This document shows, piece by piece, positions 7,479 to 15,105 of a DNA stretch of 64,000 nucleotides. Numbering within the stretch: the stretch's first letter is position 1; each line of letters starts with the position of its first letter. Origin of the DNA: Pseudoselenomonas ruminantium (GTDB taxonomy: Bacteria > Bacillota > Negativicutes > Selenomonadales > Selenomonadaceae). The DNA lies in NCBI RefSeq assembly GCF_900142515.1, contig NZ_FRBC01000019.1, forward strand, positions 1 to 64,000. Direction: 5' to 3'. Position numbers and translations under genes: made by a program. Below the pieces are notes generated by a model, which saw only the letters and a program-made list of their open reading frames with translations, searched no databases and was not told where the DNA came from.

Positions 7479-7598
7479 CTATCTATGAAAAAATGAACGT
7501 TCAGAATCGCCTGTAAGCGTTGTGTACCCATAAGGGTATACATGGTATAGGGCAAAGTAGAAAAAGCCCTTCTAGGGTCAATTAGGAGGTTTAACCGT

Positions 7599-7952
7599 AT
7601 GACTAAATTCACAAAGTACACTGCACCTAAGGACATTATAAAAGCATTATCGCCGGGAGCCTGCAAAGTTCTGTTACTACTAATTCAAAATAATAATCTG
7701 CGCGGGAATAATGCAATAATGTTCCGCAATAACAGTAAGCCGGTGCCTCAATGCTATATAGCTGAAACATTGGGCGTGAGCAAAAGTCGCATTAGTAAAA
7801 TATATTCAGAATTAGAAAATATAGGCGTTATAGCAAAAGGACAGACTAATGGTAAGCAATGTTATTATTTGAACCCTGCTATAGCCACCACCAAAGCAGA
7901 ACTTACCATAGAGGACATGAAAAATATGCCCATATTCAAAGAAAAAGTTTAA
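7599..7952 (+). CDS. Winged-helix DNA-binding protein
   Basis: This 117-aa protein has a helical start (ALSPGACKVLLLLIQNNNL) and a helix-turn-helix (CYIAETLGVSKSRISKIYSEL) with a wing (IGVIAKGQTNGKQCYYLNP). The fold resembles MarR/GntR-like winged helices and small plasmid replication or copy-control proteins; no ligand domain is present. AGGAGG precedes the ATG. It is the best candidate in the element for a replication or maintenance regulator, but that is inference from fold and context only. Confidence 0.65.
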   Translation: MTKFTKYTAPKDIIKALSPGACKVLLLLIQNNNLRGNNAIMFRNNSKPVPQCYIAETLGVSKSRISKIYSELENIGVIAKGQTNGKQCYYLNPAIATTKAELTIEDMKNMPIFKEKV

Positions 7953-8051
7953 TATTAGGGTTGCAAAGGATAAAAGTTTCCTATGGGGAAAGTAAATAGT
8001 TTCTTATATGTAAACATTTTTAAGGAAAAGTTTCTTTTGAGTCAACCCAGA

Positions 8052-8098
8052 AAAACCGTCGAATCCCTTGTGCAAGTAAGGAAAGACGGTTATTTTTT
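8052..8098 (+). terminator. Intrinsic terminator
   Basis: AACCGTC / GACGGTT is followed by ATTTTTT, with an inner CTTG/CAAG hairpin. It ends the winged-helix transcript. An outer match GGGTTG (7958-7963) / CAACCC (8043-8048) encloses the preceding 90 bases. Confidence 0.8.
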
Positions 8099-8204
8099 AT
8101 TACTTTGTCTATCTTATTTTATGGAGGGCAAACCCGAACATAAAACTTGTACATCGGTGGGTATAGGGATTACTATGGTTATTCTATGGAGTATCACAGG
8201 ATAA

Positions 8205-8870
8205 TACAAAGAAAAATACTTGCCGATAGGCAACAAAACACCGGTAGGTGTACCCCGTGAAGGGGGCAGGGGCATTGCTTTTCCTTGGTTGGGCGTTAGT
8301 ATCACACGGTAGGGGCTATGGTATAACAATGTTTACCCTTCATTGAATTTCATAGAAAAACCGTACAGACCAACGGAAACCAAGCGACTAACAATGTTAG
8401 TCCCCCTCCCCCTCGCTTCGCTCGTTGCGCTGGGGCGCATATAACCGTGTGAAACCTTTTTCTTTTCCCTCCCTGGCTGGTGCTTTGGTTATCTATGTAT
8501 TACTATGATGTGCCCAAAATTGGGCTCATGTCCCCCACAAGGCTATAACTAAGATACACTCAAAAATGAGTAAAAGTACCGTTTTGGTATCTTTGAAAAG
8601 CTGATGACTACAATGTAGTGGTCAGGTCTGACGGTGGACTTTTGGGGAATCCGTGAAAAGTTCCGTGGGGAACAATCTTCTCCACAGGTCAGTACATTGT
8701 TTCTTGTTTTCCCTATGGCACGATACCACGGAAACACCATATTTTAGTTGCGGTTATCAATCGTTATCCCTTGTCATTACTGGGGCAGGACTATTGATAC
8801 ACACATGGTACAACAACGCCCCCGTAACGCCCTGTAACGTACTTATGCAAGGCAGGGTATATACAAGGTA
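8205..8870. other. Hairpin-rich non-coding stretch of the element
   Basis: No convincing gene is seen here. Short perfect hairpins are frequent: TGCC-GATA-GGCA (8221-8232), ACACC-GGTA-GGTGT (8238-8251), CCCC/GGGG (8253-8265), GCCCAA/TTGGGC (8512-8525), ACTCA-AAAA-TGAGT (8558-8571) inside AAGATAC/GTATCTT (8551-8593), and CTGA..CTAC/GTAG..TCAG (8601-8625). Such density suggests a replication origin, recombination region or structured RNA rather than spacer, though none can be named. Confidence 0.4.
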
Positions 8871-8895
8871 TAGCACGGTAGCAAAAAAGGCTTAC

Positions 8896-8935
8896 ACAGG
8901 CTCACAGGCGGTCACAGGGCGTATAGGGCTTATTT
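8896..8935 (+). repeat. 40-bp direct repeat, copy 1 (upstream of the serine recombinase)
   Basis: It matches 9944-9983 at 38 of 40 positions. Weaker similarity extends about 45 bp upstream in both copies (GGGTATATA...ACGGT...AAAA-GGCTT). A third, diverged module near 7538-7575 shares that upstream part. The two good copies flank the recombinase gene. Confidence 0.75.
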
Positions 8936-9121
8936 TTTGTACGGTAAAGAAGTTTCGCAGGCGGCTCTGGTACAAAGATTGTTGGTATCAGGAGTATACA
9001 AATTTTCAGCAGCGAAAGACTGTGCATTGAAGTATACTTGAAAATACATATTTTGACATGGCCTCAACTATGTTTATCAAAGTCAAAAACAAAATAAATA
9101 TACAAATGTTTCACGATGTTA

Positions 9122-9150
9122 TTGACTTCAAAATACACATGTGGTATTAT
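9122..9150 (+). promoter_or_regulatory. Promoter of the serine recombinase
   Basis: TTGACT (9122-9127) and TATTAT (9145-9150) are 17 bp apart, 27 bases upstream of the start codon. Confidence 0.75.
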
Positions 9151-9177
9151 AAGGTCAAAGAAAAGGAGGTCATGGCA

Positions 9178-9744
9178 ATGGCAAACATCGGTTATGTACG
9201 AGTATCAACCGCCGAACAAAACACAGGCAGACAGTTCGCAGACTTTTGCGAAAAAGGAATACACCTTGATAAAGTCTTTGAGGAACACATAAGCGGCAAA
9301 GACAGACAACGCCCTCAACTGGCTGCAATGATTGATTATGTACGAGAAGGGGACAAGGTATACATTGAGTCCTATTCAAGGCTTGCTAGGAACACAAGGG
9401 ACTTATTGAACCTGGTTCACGAACTGGAAGAAAAGGGCGTGACCGTGGTAAGTCTTAAGGAAAACTTTGATACTTCGACACCGCAAGGGCGACTGATGGT
9501 TACATTCATGCAGGGCATAGCACAGTTTGAACGTGACATGATAAAGGAACGGCAAGCGGAGGGCATAGCAATAGCAAAGGCACAAGGCAAGTTTAGTAAG
9601 CCCATTACACCGAAGCCCGACAACTGGAAAGAATTGTATAACCAGTATAGGCAAAGGGAACTAACGGCGGTATCCTTGGCGAACAAATGCGGGATAAGCC
9701 GTTCCCTGCTTTATAAATGGATTAAAGAGGAAAAGGAGGGCTGA
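9178..9744 (+). CDS. Serine recombinase, resolvase/invertase family
   Basis: This 188-aa small serine recombinase cuts and rejoins DNA through a phosphoserine link. The N-terminal catalytic domain starts MANIGYVRVSTAEQNTGRQ, with nucleophile Ser10 in YVRVST, and keeps ESYSRLARNTRDLLNLV and the long E helix (GRLMVTFMQGIAQFERDMIKER). A Hin-type helix-turn-helix ends the protein (TAVSLANKCGISRSLLYKWI). The ATG at 9178 is 8 bases after AGGAGG; the ATG at 9172 is too close. Possible roles are multimer resolution of the excised circle or an inversion switch. The 40-bp repeats on each side are candidate target sites. Confidence 0.92.
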   Translation: MANIGYVRVSTAEQNTGRQFADFCEKGIHLDKVFEEHISGKDRQRPQLAAMIDYVREGDKVYIESYSRLARNTRDLLNLVHELEEKGVTVVSLKENFDTSTPQGRLMVTFMQGIAQFERDMIKERQAEGIAIAKAQGKFSKPITPKPDNWKELYNQYRQRELTAVSLANKCGISRSLLYKWIKEEKEG

Positions 9745-9746
9745 CA

Positions 9747-9803
9747 ATGATACATATTATTTGCGTTACAATCGGTGTATTCTGGTTGCTACTGAAACTT
9801 TGA
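9747..9803 (+). CDS. Possible 18-aa hydrophobic peptide
   Basis: Two bases after the recombinase stop a frame encodes MIHIICVTIGVFWLLLKL, almost wholly hydrophobic and long enough to span a membrane. AAAAGGAGG ends 8 bases before its ATG, inside the recombinase gene, a better ribosome-binding site than most genes here. A terminator hairpin follows the stop. It could be a small membrane toxin, a leader peptide or chance; only length, hydrophobicity and the RBS support it. Confidence 0.35.
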   Translation: MIHIICVTIGVFWLLLKL

Positions 9804-9816
9804 ACATACAAATTTA

Positions 9817-9846
9817 CCCCCTGTCAATCACGGCAGGGGGCTTTGT
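9817..9846 (+). terminator. Terminator after the recombinase
   Basis: CCCCCTG (9817-9823) pairs with CAGGGGG (9834-9840), followed by CTTTGTT. Confidence 0.7.
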
Positions 9847-9943
9847 TATGCTCTGGTAAAATATGAACGTCATAAACTGGCTACAAGGGCGTTATAGGTG
9901 CATGGGTATATAAAGTGTTGTACGGTGGTCTAAAATGGCTTGT

Positions 9944-9983
9944 ACAGGCTTACAGGAGGTCACAGGGCGTATAGGGCTTATTT
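9944..9983 (+). repeat. 40-bp direct repeat, copy 2 (downstream of the serine recombinase)
   Basis: Near-identical to 8896-8935, same orientation, 1,048 bp apart. The stretch 9847-10060 has no gene; besides this repeat it holds only the weaker upstream part of the same module. Confidence 0.75.
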
Positions 9984-10061
9984 CTGTACATCACAGGGGC
10001 ATGGGTGCGATTTTTTCTACCAATGGCGGGAACATTTATAGCTTTGGTGGGGGCATGGTTG

Positions 10062-10301
10062 ACCGTGCGTAACGACGGTATATTGAAAGTTTTTGACGGC
10101 GGAAAATTCCGCTACGAACCTTAACGGTATTAAGGTTGGTAATACCCTTGGTATCGCCAATTTTGGCCACACCTTTTTGGTTGCTGAAAATTTAGCAGCG
10201 AAATTTTCCGTAGGTAACAATCTTACCCACGGCATCACATTCCCATTTTGGGATTGACTTTGCCCCTTTGGGTGGGAACATTGTTCCACACAAGTGTGGA
10301 A
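10062..10301. repeat. Tandem array of nine or so small hairpins
   Basis: In 240 bp there are consecutive inverted repeats at 10062-10079 (5 bp), 10099-10112 (6 bp, loop AA), 10117-10137 (8 bp, loop CGGTA), 10142-10154 (5 bp), 10156-10167 (5 bp), 10186-10208 (8 bp), 10208-10232 (9 bp with one mismatch), 10241-10253 (5 bp), and 10275-10301 (overlapping 5- and 8-bp stems). No gene is supported on either strand. The stems differ in sequence, so this is structure without sequence repetition. Confidence 0.6.
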
Positions 10302-10316
10302 ACTATTTTATACAAT

Positions 10317-10356
10317 AAAAAACACCTGCATACTATGAAGTACACAGGTGTATAAA
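10317..10356. terminator. Hairpin at the right end of the element
   Basis: ACACCTG (10322-10328) pairs with CAGGTGT (10345-10351), with an A-run before and TATAAAA after. It could act in either direction. Confidence 0.5.
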
Positions 10357-10386
10357 ACTCAATCCCTTACAATTCACTGACTTCTT

Positions 10387-10409
10387 AGGTCACATTTAGG
10401 TCACATCGA
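10387..10409. repeat. Right integrase arm-type site
   Basis: This is the same tandem 11-bp units as 4989-5011 with one mismatch and the same orientation, starting 10 bp inside the right attachment repeat. Confidence 0.6.
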
Positions 10410-10418
10410 ATTTCAACA

Positions 10419-10545
10419 AAATATCGTATTTTATAAACCGTGACTGATTTTGACGAATCACGGGAAACCGCATAAATGGTGCGCTCGGCGGGAGTCGAAC
10501 CCACGCTTTCAGCTCCGGAGGCTAACGTCCTATCCACTGGACTAC
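10419..10545. repeat. Right attachment-site repeat
   Basis: This copy includes most of the intact tRNA-Arg and about 58 bp past its 3' end. It differs from the left copy at 10427, 10448 and five positions within 10467-10473, all outside the tRNA. The post-tRNA part is inside the element and carries its own copy of the tRNA terminator hairpin. Confidence 0.9.
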
Positions 10546-10551
10546 GAGCGC
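10477..10551 (-). tRNA. tRNA-Arg(CCG)
   Basis: Read on the minus strand, the acceptor GCGCTCG pairs with CGAGCGC. The D arm is GTCC...GGAC, the anticodon stem TTAGC/GCTGA has one wobble and loop CTCCGGA (anticodon CCG, reading CGG), and the T loop is GTTCGACTC. CCA is encoded. It is intact only because the element supplies an identical 3' part. A CCGTGA/TCACGG hairpin with a T-rich tail follows as terminator. Confidence 0.95.
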
Positions 10552-10564
10552 AACAACAGGTATT

Positions 10565-10594
10565 ATGATAGCATACATATTATTGATTTGTCAA
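10565..10594 (-). promoter_or_regulatory. Promoter of tRNA-Arg
   Basis: A consensus TTGACA (10594-10589) and TATCAT (10570-10565) with an 18-bp spacer lie just upstream of the tRNA 5' end. Confidence 0.65.
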
Positions 10595-10641
10595 TACTAA
10601 TGGACAAGTTTGCTTAAATTTTTTTGGAAATTCCTTTATTC

Positions 10642-10670
10642 GGGACAGATAAGGTGAGATATGATATAAT
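10642..10670 (+). promoter_or_regulatory. Promoter of hfq
   Basis: An extended -10 (TGATATAAT, hexamer 10665-10670) with GGGACA 17 bp upstream. Confidence 0.6.
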
Positions 10671-10716
10671 GACAGGGGATACAGAATGAATCGTATATCA
10701 CATGGAGGGGTTATTT

Positions 10717-10953
10717 ATGCCAGTAAAAGCGATTAACTTACAAGACACATTCCTCAATCAGGTGCGGAAGGAAAATATTGAAGTAACCATTCACCTCGTC
10801 AATGGGTTTCAAATTAAAGGCAAAGTAAAAGGTTTTGATAATTTCACAGTAGTTCTCGACGTTTTAGGGAAGCAGCAGATGGTTTATAAGCATGCAATTT
10901 CTACCATTACGCCGGCCAAGCCTGTGAATTTTGCGGCAAAAGAAGAAGGTTGA
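10717..10953 (+). CDS. hfq: RNA chaperone Hfq
   Basis: Hfq forms a hexameric ring that binds small RNAs and U-rich mRNA ends. The 78-aa protein has both Sm motifs: [40 protein letters not shown] holds Sm1, and the Sm2 strand [12 protein letters not shown] carries the conserved YKHA(I/V)ST. The C-terminal tail is short. The ATG at 10717 follows GGAGGGG; an in-frame ATG at 10702 would overlap that site. In many bacteria hfq follows miaA; here the left neighbour is the tRNA and the inserted element. Confidence 0.95.
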   Translation: MPVKAINLQDTFLNQVRKENIEVTIHLVNGFQIKGKVKGFDNFTVVLDVLGKQQMVYKHAISTITPAKPVNFAAKEEG

Positions 10954-10964
10954 GTTGAAAACGG

Positions 10965-10992
10965 GCCTTCCCCCCAGCGGGGAAGGCTTTTT
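10965..10992 (+). terminator. Intrinsic terminator after hfq
   Basis: GCCTTCCCC / GGGGAAGGC is followed by TTTTT. Confidence 0.92.
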
Positions 10993-11017
10993 CATTGATG
11001 GTTTGAGGGAGTTTTGC

Positions 11018-11476
11018 ATGAAATTACGAGGTTTTGAGGTTGTCAGCAGTTGGCGGGAAAAGGATATCCATTTACCGCAGAGGAAGACTGCAGCCAGTGC
11101 TGGCTATGATATAGAGGCAGCGGAAGATATAACAATCAAGGCTGGCGGGACGGTTCTGGCAGCTACGGGGCTGAAAGCCTATATGCAGGCTGGCGAGGTT
11201 TTGACCCTTAACATCCGTTCCAGCATGGCCGTTAAGCATCAGTTGATCTTGAGCAACAGTGTGGGCATTATCGATGCGGATTATTATGACAATCCGGACA
11301 ATGAAGGTCATATCATGGTGGCACTGACCAACCTGGGGCAGGCGGATTTCCAGATTCATAAGGGTGACCGGATTGCTCAGGGGATTTTCCTGTCTTATCT
11401 GACCATAGATGATGATACGGCAGGTGTCGGTGCGCAGCGTCAGGGCGGTTTTGGCTCTACGGGTACAGGTGATTGA
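11018..11476 (+). CDS. dut: dUTP diphosphatase
   Basis: This trimeric dUTPase hydrolyses dUTP to dUMP, keeping uracil out of DNA and feeding thymidylate synthesis. At 152 aa it carries motif 1 (SAGYDIEAAED), motif 2 (IRSSMAVKH), motif 3 (GIIDADYYDNPDNEGHI), motif 4 (GDRIAQGIF) and the C-terminal lid motif 5 (RQGGFGSTG). The ATG at 11018 has GAGGGA 7 bases upstream. Only one base separates its stop from rarA, so the two are translationally close. Confidence 0.95.
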   Translation: MKLRGFEVVSSWREKDIHLPQRKTAASAGYDIEAAEDITIKAGGTVLAATGLKAYMQAGEVLTLNIRSSMAVKHQLILSNSVGIIDADYYDNPDNEGHIMVALTNLGQADFQIHKGDRIAQGIFLSYLTIDDDTAGVGAQRQGGFGSTGTGD

Positions 11477-11477
11477 G

Positions 11478-12827
11478 ATGGCAGAGGAACTTGATTTATT
11501 TTCGGCCGCAGCGGCCAGCAACAGTGGCAGTGCCAGCGGGGCAGGGCAGCGGTTTGCACCCCTGGCCCAGCGGATGCGTCCGCGCAATTTCCAGGAGTTC
11601 ATCGGTCAGCAGGAGGCAGTGGGCGGCGGCCGTTTCCTGCGGCAGATGATTGAGAAAGACCAGATTTCCTCCATGATTTTCTATGGGCCGCCGGGCACAG
11701 GGAAGACCACTTTGGCTCAGATGATTGCGGGCATGACAGGCAGTGAGTTCAAGAAGCTCAATGCGGTGGCCGCAGGCATCGGCGATATCCGGCAGATTGT
11801 CAAAGAAGCGGATGAGGCCCGGAAGTTTTATCAGAAGCGCACGATTGTGTTCATCGACGAAATCCATCGTTTCAACAAGAGCCAGCAGGATGTGCTGCTG
11901 CCCTATGTGGAGGATGGGCGGCTGATCCTGATTGGTGCCACTACGGAAAATCCGTTCTTTGAGGTCAATCATGCGCTGCTTTCGAGAGTGCGGATTGTAC
12001 GGCTCTATCAGCTTACTGATGGGCAGTTGGTCAAGATCTTGCGGCAGGCATTGACGGATAAAGAGCGGGGACTGGGAACCCAGGCGATAACCGTCAGTGA
12101 TGAGGTGATGCTGGCCATGGCACAGATGGCTGGCGGTGATGCCCGCATGGCGCTGAACATCCTTGAAGGCACGGCTTCCATGCTGCCGCTTACAGGCGGA
12201 GAAATCACGCTGGACATGGTGCAGGAGATTCTCGGCCAGCGGGTACAGCGCTATGATAAGACTGGAGACAACCATTACGATACGGTGTCGGCCTTCATCA
12301 AGAGCATGCGAGGGAGCGATCCGGATGCGGCACTGCATTATCTGGCACGGATGCTCGCTGCCGGGGAAGATGTGAAGTTCATTGCCCGCCGCGTGGTCAT
12401 CTGTGCGTCGGAGGATGTGGGCAATGCCGATCCCATGGCGCTGGTGCTGGCTATGAATGCGGCCAATGCCGTACAGTTCGTGGGCATGCCGGAAGCCCGG
12501 ATCATTCTGGGGCAGGCAGTGAGTTATATCGCTTCGGCACCCAAGAGCAATGCGGCTTATATGGCCATTGATGCGGCTCTGCAGGATGTGCGCAGCAGGA
12601 ACTGTGGAGCGGTGCCCCTGCATCTGCGGGATGCGCATTATAAGGGAGCGGCCAAACTTGGTCATGGGACGGAGTATATCTATCCCCATGACTATCCGGG
12701 GCATTTTACGGAGCAGGTTTATTTGCCCAAGGAAATTCAAGGCGCCCATTACTATCAACCAAGTGACAACGGCCAGGAAAAGCGCATGGGGGATTATCTG
12801 CGCCAGTGCTGGCCCAAGCGGTTTTAG
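11478..12827 (+). CDS. rarA: Replication-associated recombination protein A (AAA+ ATPase)
   Basis: RarA/MgsA is a tetrameric AAA+ protein, related to clamp loaders, that acts at stalled replication forks. The 449-aa protein shows the N-terminal PLAQRMRPRNFQEFIGQ, Walker A GPPGTGKTTLAQ, Walker B IVFIDEIHRFNKSQQD, sensor 1 LIGATTENPFFEVN, the Arg finger region SRVRIVRLYQL, and the C-terminal MgsA domain (ARMLAAGEDVKFIARRVVICASEDVGNADP). It starts one base after the dut stop. The Mur genes follow after 12 bases and may be in the same transcript. Confidence 0.95.
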   Translation: MAEELDLFSAAAASNSGSASGAGQRFAPLAQRMRPRNFQEFIGQQEAVGGGRFLRQMIEKDQISSMIFYGPPGTGKTTLAQMIAGMTGSEFKKLNAVAAGIGDIRQIVKEADEARKFYQKRTIVFIDEIHRFNKSQQDVLLPYVEDGRLILIGATTENPFFEVNHALLSRVRIVRLYQLTDGQLVKILRQALTDKERGLGTQAITVSDEVMLAMAQMAGGDARMALNILEGTASMLPLTGGEITLDMVQEILGQRVQRYDKTGDNHYDTVSAFIKSMRGSDPDAALHYLARMLAAGEDVKFIARRVVICASEDVGNADPMALVLAMNAANAVQFVGMPEARIILGQAVSYIASAPKSNAAYMAIDAALQDVRSRNCGAVPLHLRDAHYKGAAKLGHGTEYIYPHDYPGHFTEQVYLPKEIQGAHYYQPSDNGQEKRMGDYLRQCWPKRF

Positions 12828-12839
12828 GGAGTGTAATGA

Positions 12840-14189
12840 ATGAAGCATGACGAGTTGGGGAAAAAGTTATTTGCGATATTAGGCGGCCGGGAGAATATCA
12901 CCCATGCCTATAATTGCATGACGCGGCTGCGGGTGCAGCTGAAGCAGAAGGACGAGGCACTGCTAGCGGCTGTCAAGAATGTGCCGGGGGTCATGGGAAT
13001 CCATGATGCTGAGGAAGAACTGCATATCATCCTGGGGCCGGGAACGGCCACGCAGGTAACAGCTGTGGTCAATGAACTGCTGGGGGACAGCCCTAAACCG
13101 AAAATCGGTGACGGCAAGGAACTGCATCAGCAGATTCGGCAGCGCAATGCCACGCCGGCAAAATTGATGCTCAAAAAGATTGCTGGCATCTTTGTGCCGC
13201 TGATTCCGGGATTTATCGCCTGTGGTCTGCTCACTGGCATCTTGGGCGTTATGGCGAAAATCTCGCCAGAGGTAACGGCTTCGCCCATCTGGCAGCTGGC
13301 GGCAGTGGCAGGCAATGCGGTGTTCTGGGGCATGAACCTCTTCGTGGGTTATAATGCGGCCAAGGTCTTTGGCGGCACGCCCATCTTGGGCGGGGCACTT
13401 GCGGCCTTGATCAGCCATCCGGGGCTGGCCAATGTTACCATCGCCGGGGATAAACTGGTTCCTGGCCGGGGCGGCGTGATTGCCGTGATATTGGTGGCCT
13501 TTATTGGGGCCTGGCTCGAAAAGCATCTGCATCGTTTGGTGCCGACGATTTTTGACTTGTTCCTGACGCCGTTGCTTTCCTTCCTGTTAGCTGGCATGGC
13601 GGCGATTTTTGTCCTGCAGCCTTTAGGCGGCATGATTTCCACCGCTATCGGAACGGCGGCCACGGGAGCAGTGGGTTCCGGCGGTGCTGTGGTGGGCTTC
13701 ATCTTGGCTGGGATGTGGCTGCCGCTGGTGATGATGGGCATACATCAGGCTCTGACGCCTATCCATGCGGATTTGATTGCCCAGTATGGCGTGACCATCC
13801 TGCTGCCAATCCTGGCCATGGCAGGGGCTGGTCAGGTAGGCGCGGCGGTAGCGGTCTATGTCAAGAGCAAGAATCAATTCCTCCGGAAAACCGTGGCCTC
13901 GGCTTTGCCCGTTGGTCTGATGGGTGTCGGTGAACCTTTGATTTATGGCGTTACCCTGCCTTTAGGACGTCCTTTCATTGGTGCTTGCATCGGTGGTGCC
14001 TTTGGCGGTGCTGTGCAGGCACATTTCATGGTCGGTGCTTCGGCTATGGGGATTTCCGGTTTGCCTTTGGCGGGGACGACCAATAACATTCCGATTTACT
14101 TATTGGGAATCCTGATTGCCTATATTGCTGGGTTTATCGCCACCTATCTGTTGGGGTTCGATGACCCCGCTGAAGAAAGGGAGTCGTAA
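12840..14189 (+). CDS. murP: PTS transporter, N-acetylmuramic acid-type EIIBC
   Basis: This 449-aa membrane permease imports and phosphorylates MurNAc, or a MurNAc-containing disaccharide, at the 6 position. Residues 1-90 are an EIIB domain with the phosphorylated Cys26 in [10 protein letters not shown]. From about residue 105 a glucose/sucrose-superfamily EIIC domain of roughly ten membrane helices follows, with the substrate signature [18 protein letters not shown]. There is no EIIA domain, so EIIA comes from elsewhere, as for E. coli MurP. Adjacent murQ and mupG make the MurNAc specificity likely. Confidence 0.88.
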   Translation: MKHDELGKKLFAILGGRENITHAYNCMTRLRVQLKQKDEALLAAVKNVPGVMGIHDAEEELHIILGPGTATQVTAVVNELLGDSPKPKIGDGKELHQQIRQRNATPAKLMLKKIAGIFVPLIPGFIACGLLTGILGVMAKISPEVTASPIWQLAAVAGNAVFWGMNLFVGYNAAKVFGGTPILGGALAALISHPGLANVTIAGDKLVPGRGGVIAVILVAFIGAWLEKHLHRLVPTIFDLFLTPLLSFLLAGMAAIFVLQPLGGMISTAIGTAATGAVGSGGAVVGFILAGMWLPLVMMGIHQALTPIHADLIAQYGVTILLPILAMAGAGQVGAAVAVYVKSKNQFLRKTVASALPVGLMGVGEPLIYGVTLPLGRPFIGACIGGAFGGAVQAHFMVGASAMGISGLPLAGTTNNIPIYLLGILIAYIAGFIATYLLGFDDPAEERES

Positions 14190-14196
14190 TCATTTC

Positions 14197-15105
14197 ATGA
14201 TAGATTTGCAGAAATTAAGTACAGAAAAACGCAATCCGGCCACGACCCATATCGATGAATTATCCACGTTAGCCATGCTGCAGGTTATCAATGAGGAAGA
14301 TCAGAAGGTTGCATTGGCGGTGGAAAAAATCCTGCCGGAAATTGCCAGCGCCGTGGACGTGATAACGGACAGGCTATCCAAGGGCGGGCGGCTCTTTTAT
14401 ATGGGAGCTGGCACCTCCGGGCGGCTGGGCATTCTCGATGCTTCGGAATGCCCGCCCACCTACGGTGTGGAGCCGGAACTGGTGCAGGGGCTGATAGCTG
14501 GGGGAATCCCGGCTATCTTCAAGGCGCAGGAAGGGGCTGAAGACAGCCCGGAGCTGGCGCAGAAGGATTTGCAGGAAAGGGATTTTTCAGCTGAGGATGT
14601 ACTGGTGGGAATCGCTGCTTCCGGGCGCACGCCTTATGTCATTGGCGGCCTGCAATATGCGCAGGAAACAGGTGCGGCGACGATTGCTCTGGCCTGTTCG
14701 CCAGAACCTGCCATCGGTGCCTTTGCCGATATCGTGCTGACGCCTGTTACCGGGGCGGAGGTGGTTACAGGTTCCACGCGCATGAAGGCGGGCACGGCAC
14801 AGAAATTGGTGCTCAATATGCTGTCCACAGGTACCATGATCAAGTTGGGCAAGGTCTATGGCAATCTGATGGTGGATGTCAAAACCTCCAACAAGAAATT
14901 GGAGGAACGGGCACGGCGCATCGTGATGGAGGCCACGGGCTGCAGCCGGGAGGAGAGCATCGCGGCGCTTGCAGAAGCACAGGGCAATGCCAAATTGGCC
15001 ATCTTTATCCATCTGACGGGGACGGATTTTGCCACGGGTCAGGCAGCTTTGGCCAAGGCTCAGGGCCATTTGGGTGCAGCTTTGCGGCAGAGGGGGTTAA
15101 GCTGA
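14197..15105 (+). CDS. murQ: N-acetylmuramic acid 6-phosphate etherase
   Basis: MurQ cleaves the lactyl ether of MurNAc-6-phosphate to give GlcNAc-6-phosphate and D-lactate, a cytoplasmic step of cell-wall recycling. The 302-aa protein begins with [20 protein letters not shown]. It has the SIS-domain phosphosugar motif [21 protein letters not shown] and the family block [19 protein letters not shown]. The ATG at 14197 is 7 bases after the murP stop, with AAAGGGA upstream. Its stop overlaps the mupG start by one base. Confidence 0.95.
   Translation: MIDLQKLSTEKRNPATTHIDELSTLAMLQVINEEDQKVALAVEKILPEIASAVDVITDRLSKGGRLFYMGAGTSGRLGILDASECPPTYGVEPELVQGLIAGGIPAIFKAQEGAEDSPELAQKDLQERDFSAEDVLVGIAASGRTPYVIGGLQYAQETGAATIALACSPEPAIGAFADIVLTPVTGAEVVTGSTRMKAGTAQKLVLNMLSTGTMIKLGKVYGNLMVDVKTSNKKLEERARRIVMEATGCSREESIAALAEAQGNAKLAIFIHLTGTDFATGQAALAKAQGHLGAALRQRGLS

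Larger units (their letters stand above)
4703..10545. mobile_element. Integrative element in tRNA-Arg(CCG), 5,716-bp unit
   Basis: Two direct repeats (4703-4829 and 10419-10545) lie exactly 5,716 bp apart. Both include the 3' part of tRNA-Arg(CCG), but only the right copy belongs to a complete tRNA. A tyrosine integrase reads toward the left repeat. Inside are an XRE repressor with divergent promoters, small unknown genes, a winged-helix protein and a serine recombinase. No relaxase, conjugation, capsid or recognisable cargo gene is visible. The content suggests a cryptic integrative or plasmid-like element, or a reduced phage or conjugative-element relative. Excision would give a 5,716-bp circle and leave one tRNA. 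Confidence 0.88.

Noticed and set aside
7983-8204. Possible 73-aa gene in the element
   Set aside because: It contains a clear terminator hairpin (8052-8098) within the frame, no RBS, and no plausible protein composition.
8653-9030. Possible 125-aa gene upstream of the serine recombinase
   Set aside because: No RBS, mixed composition, and it runs through the 40-bp direct repeat; the region looks non-coding.
10017-10289. Minus-strand 90-aa frame
   Set aside because: It coincides with the hairpin array and has no RBS or coherent composition.
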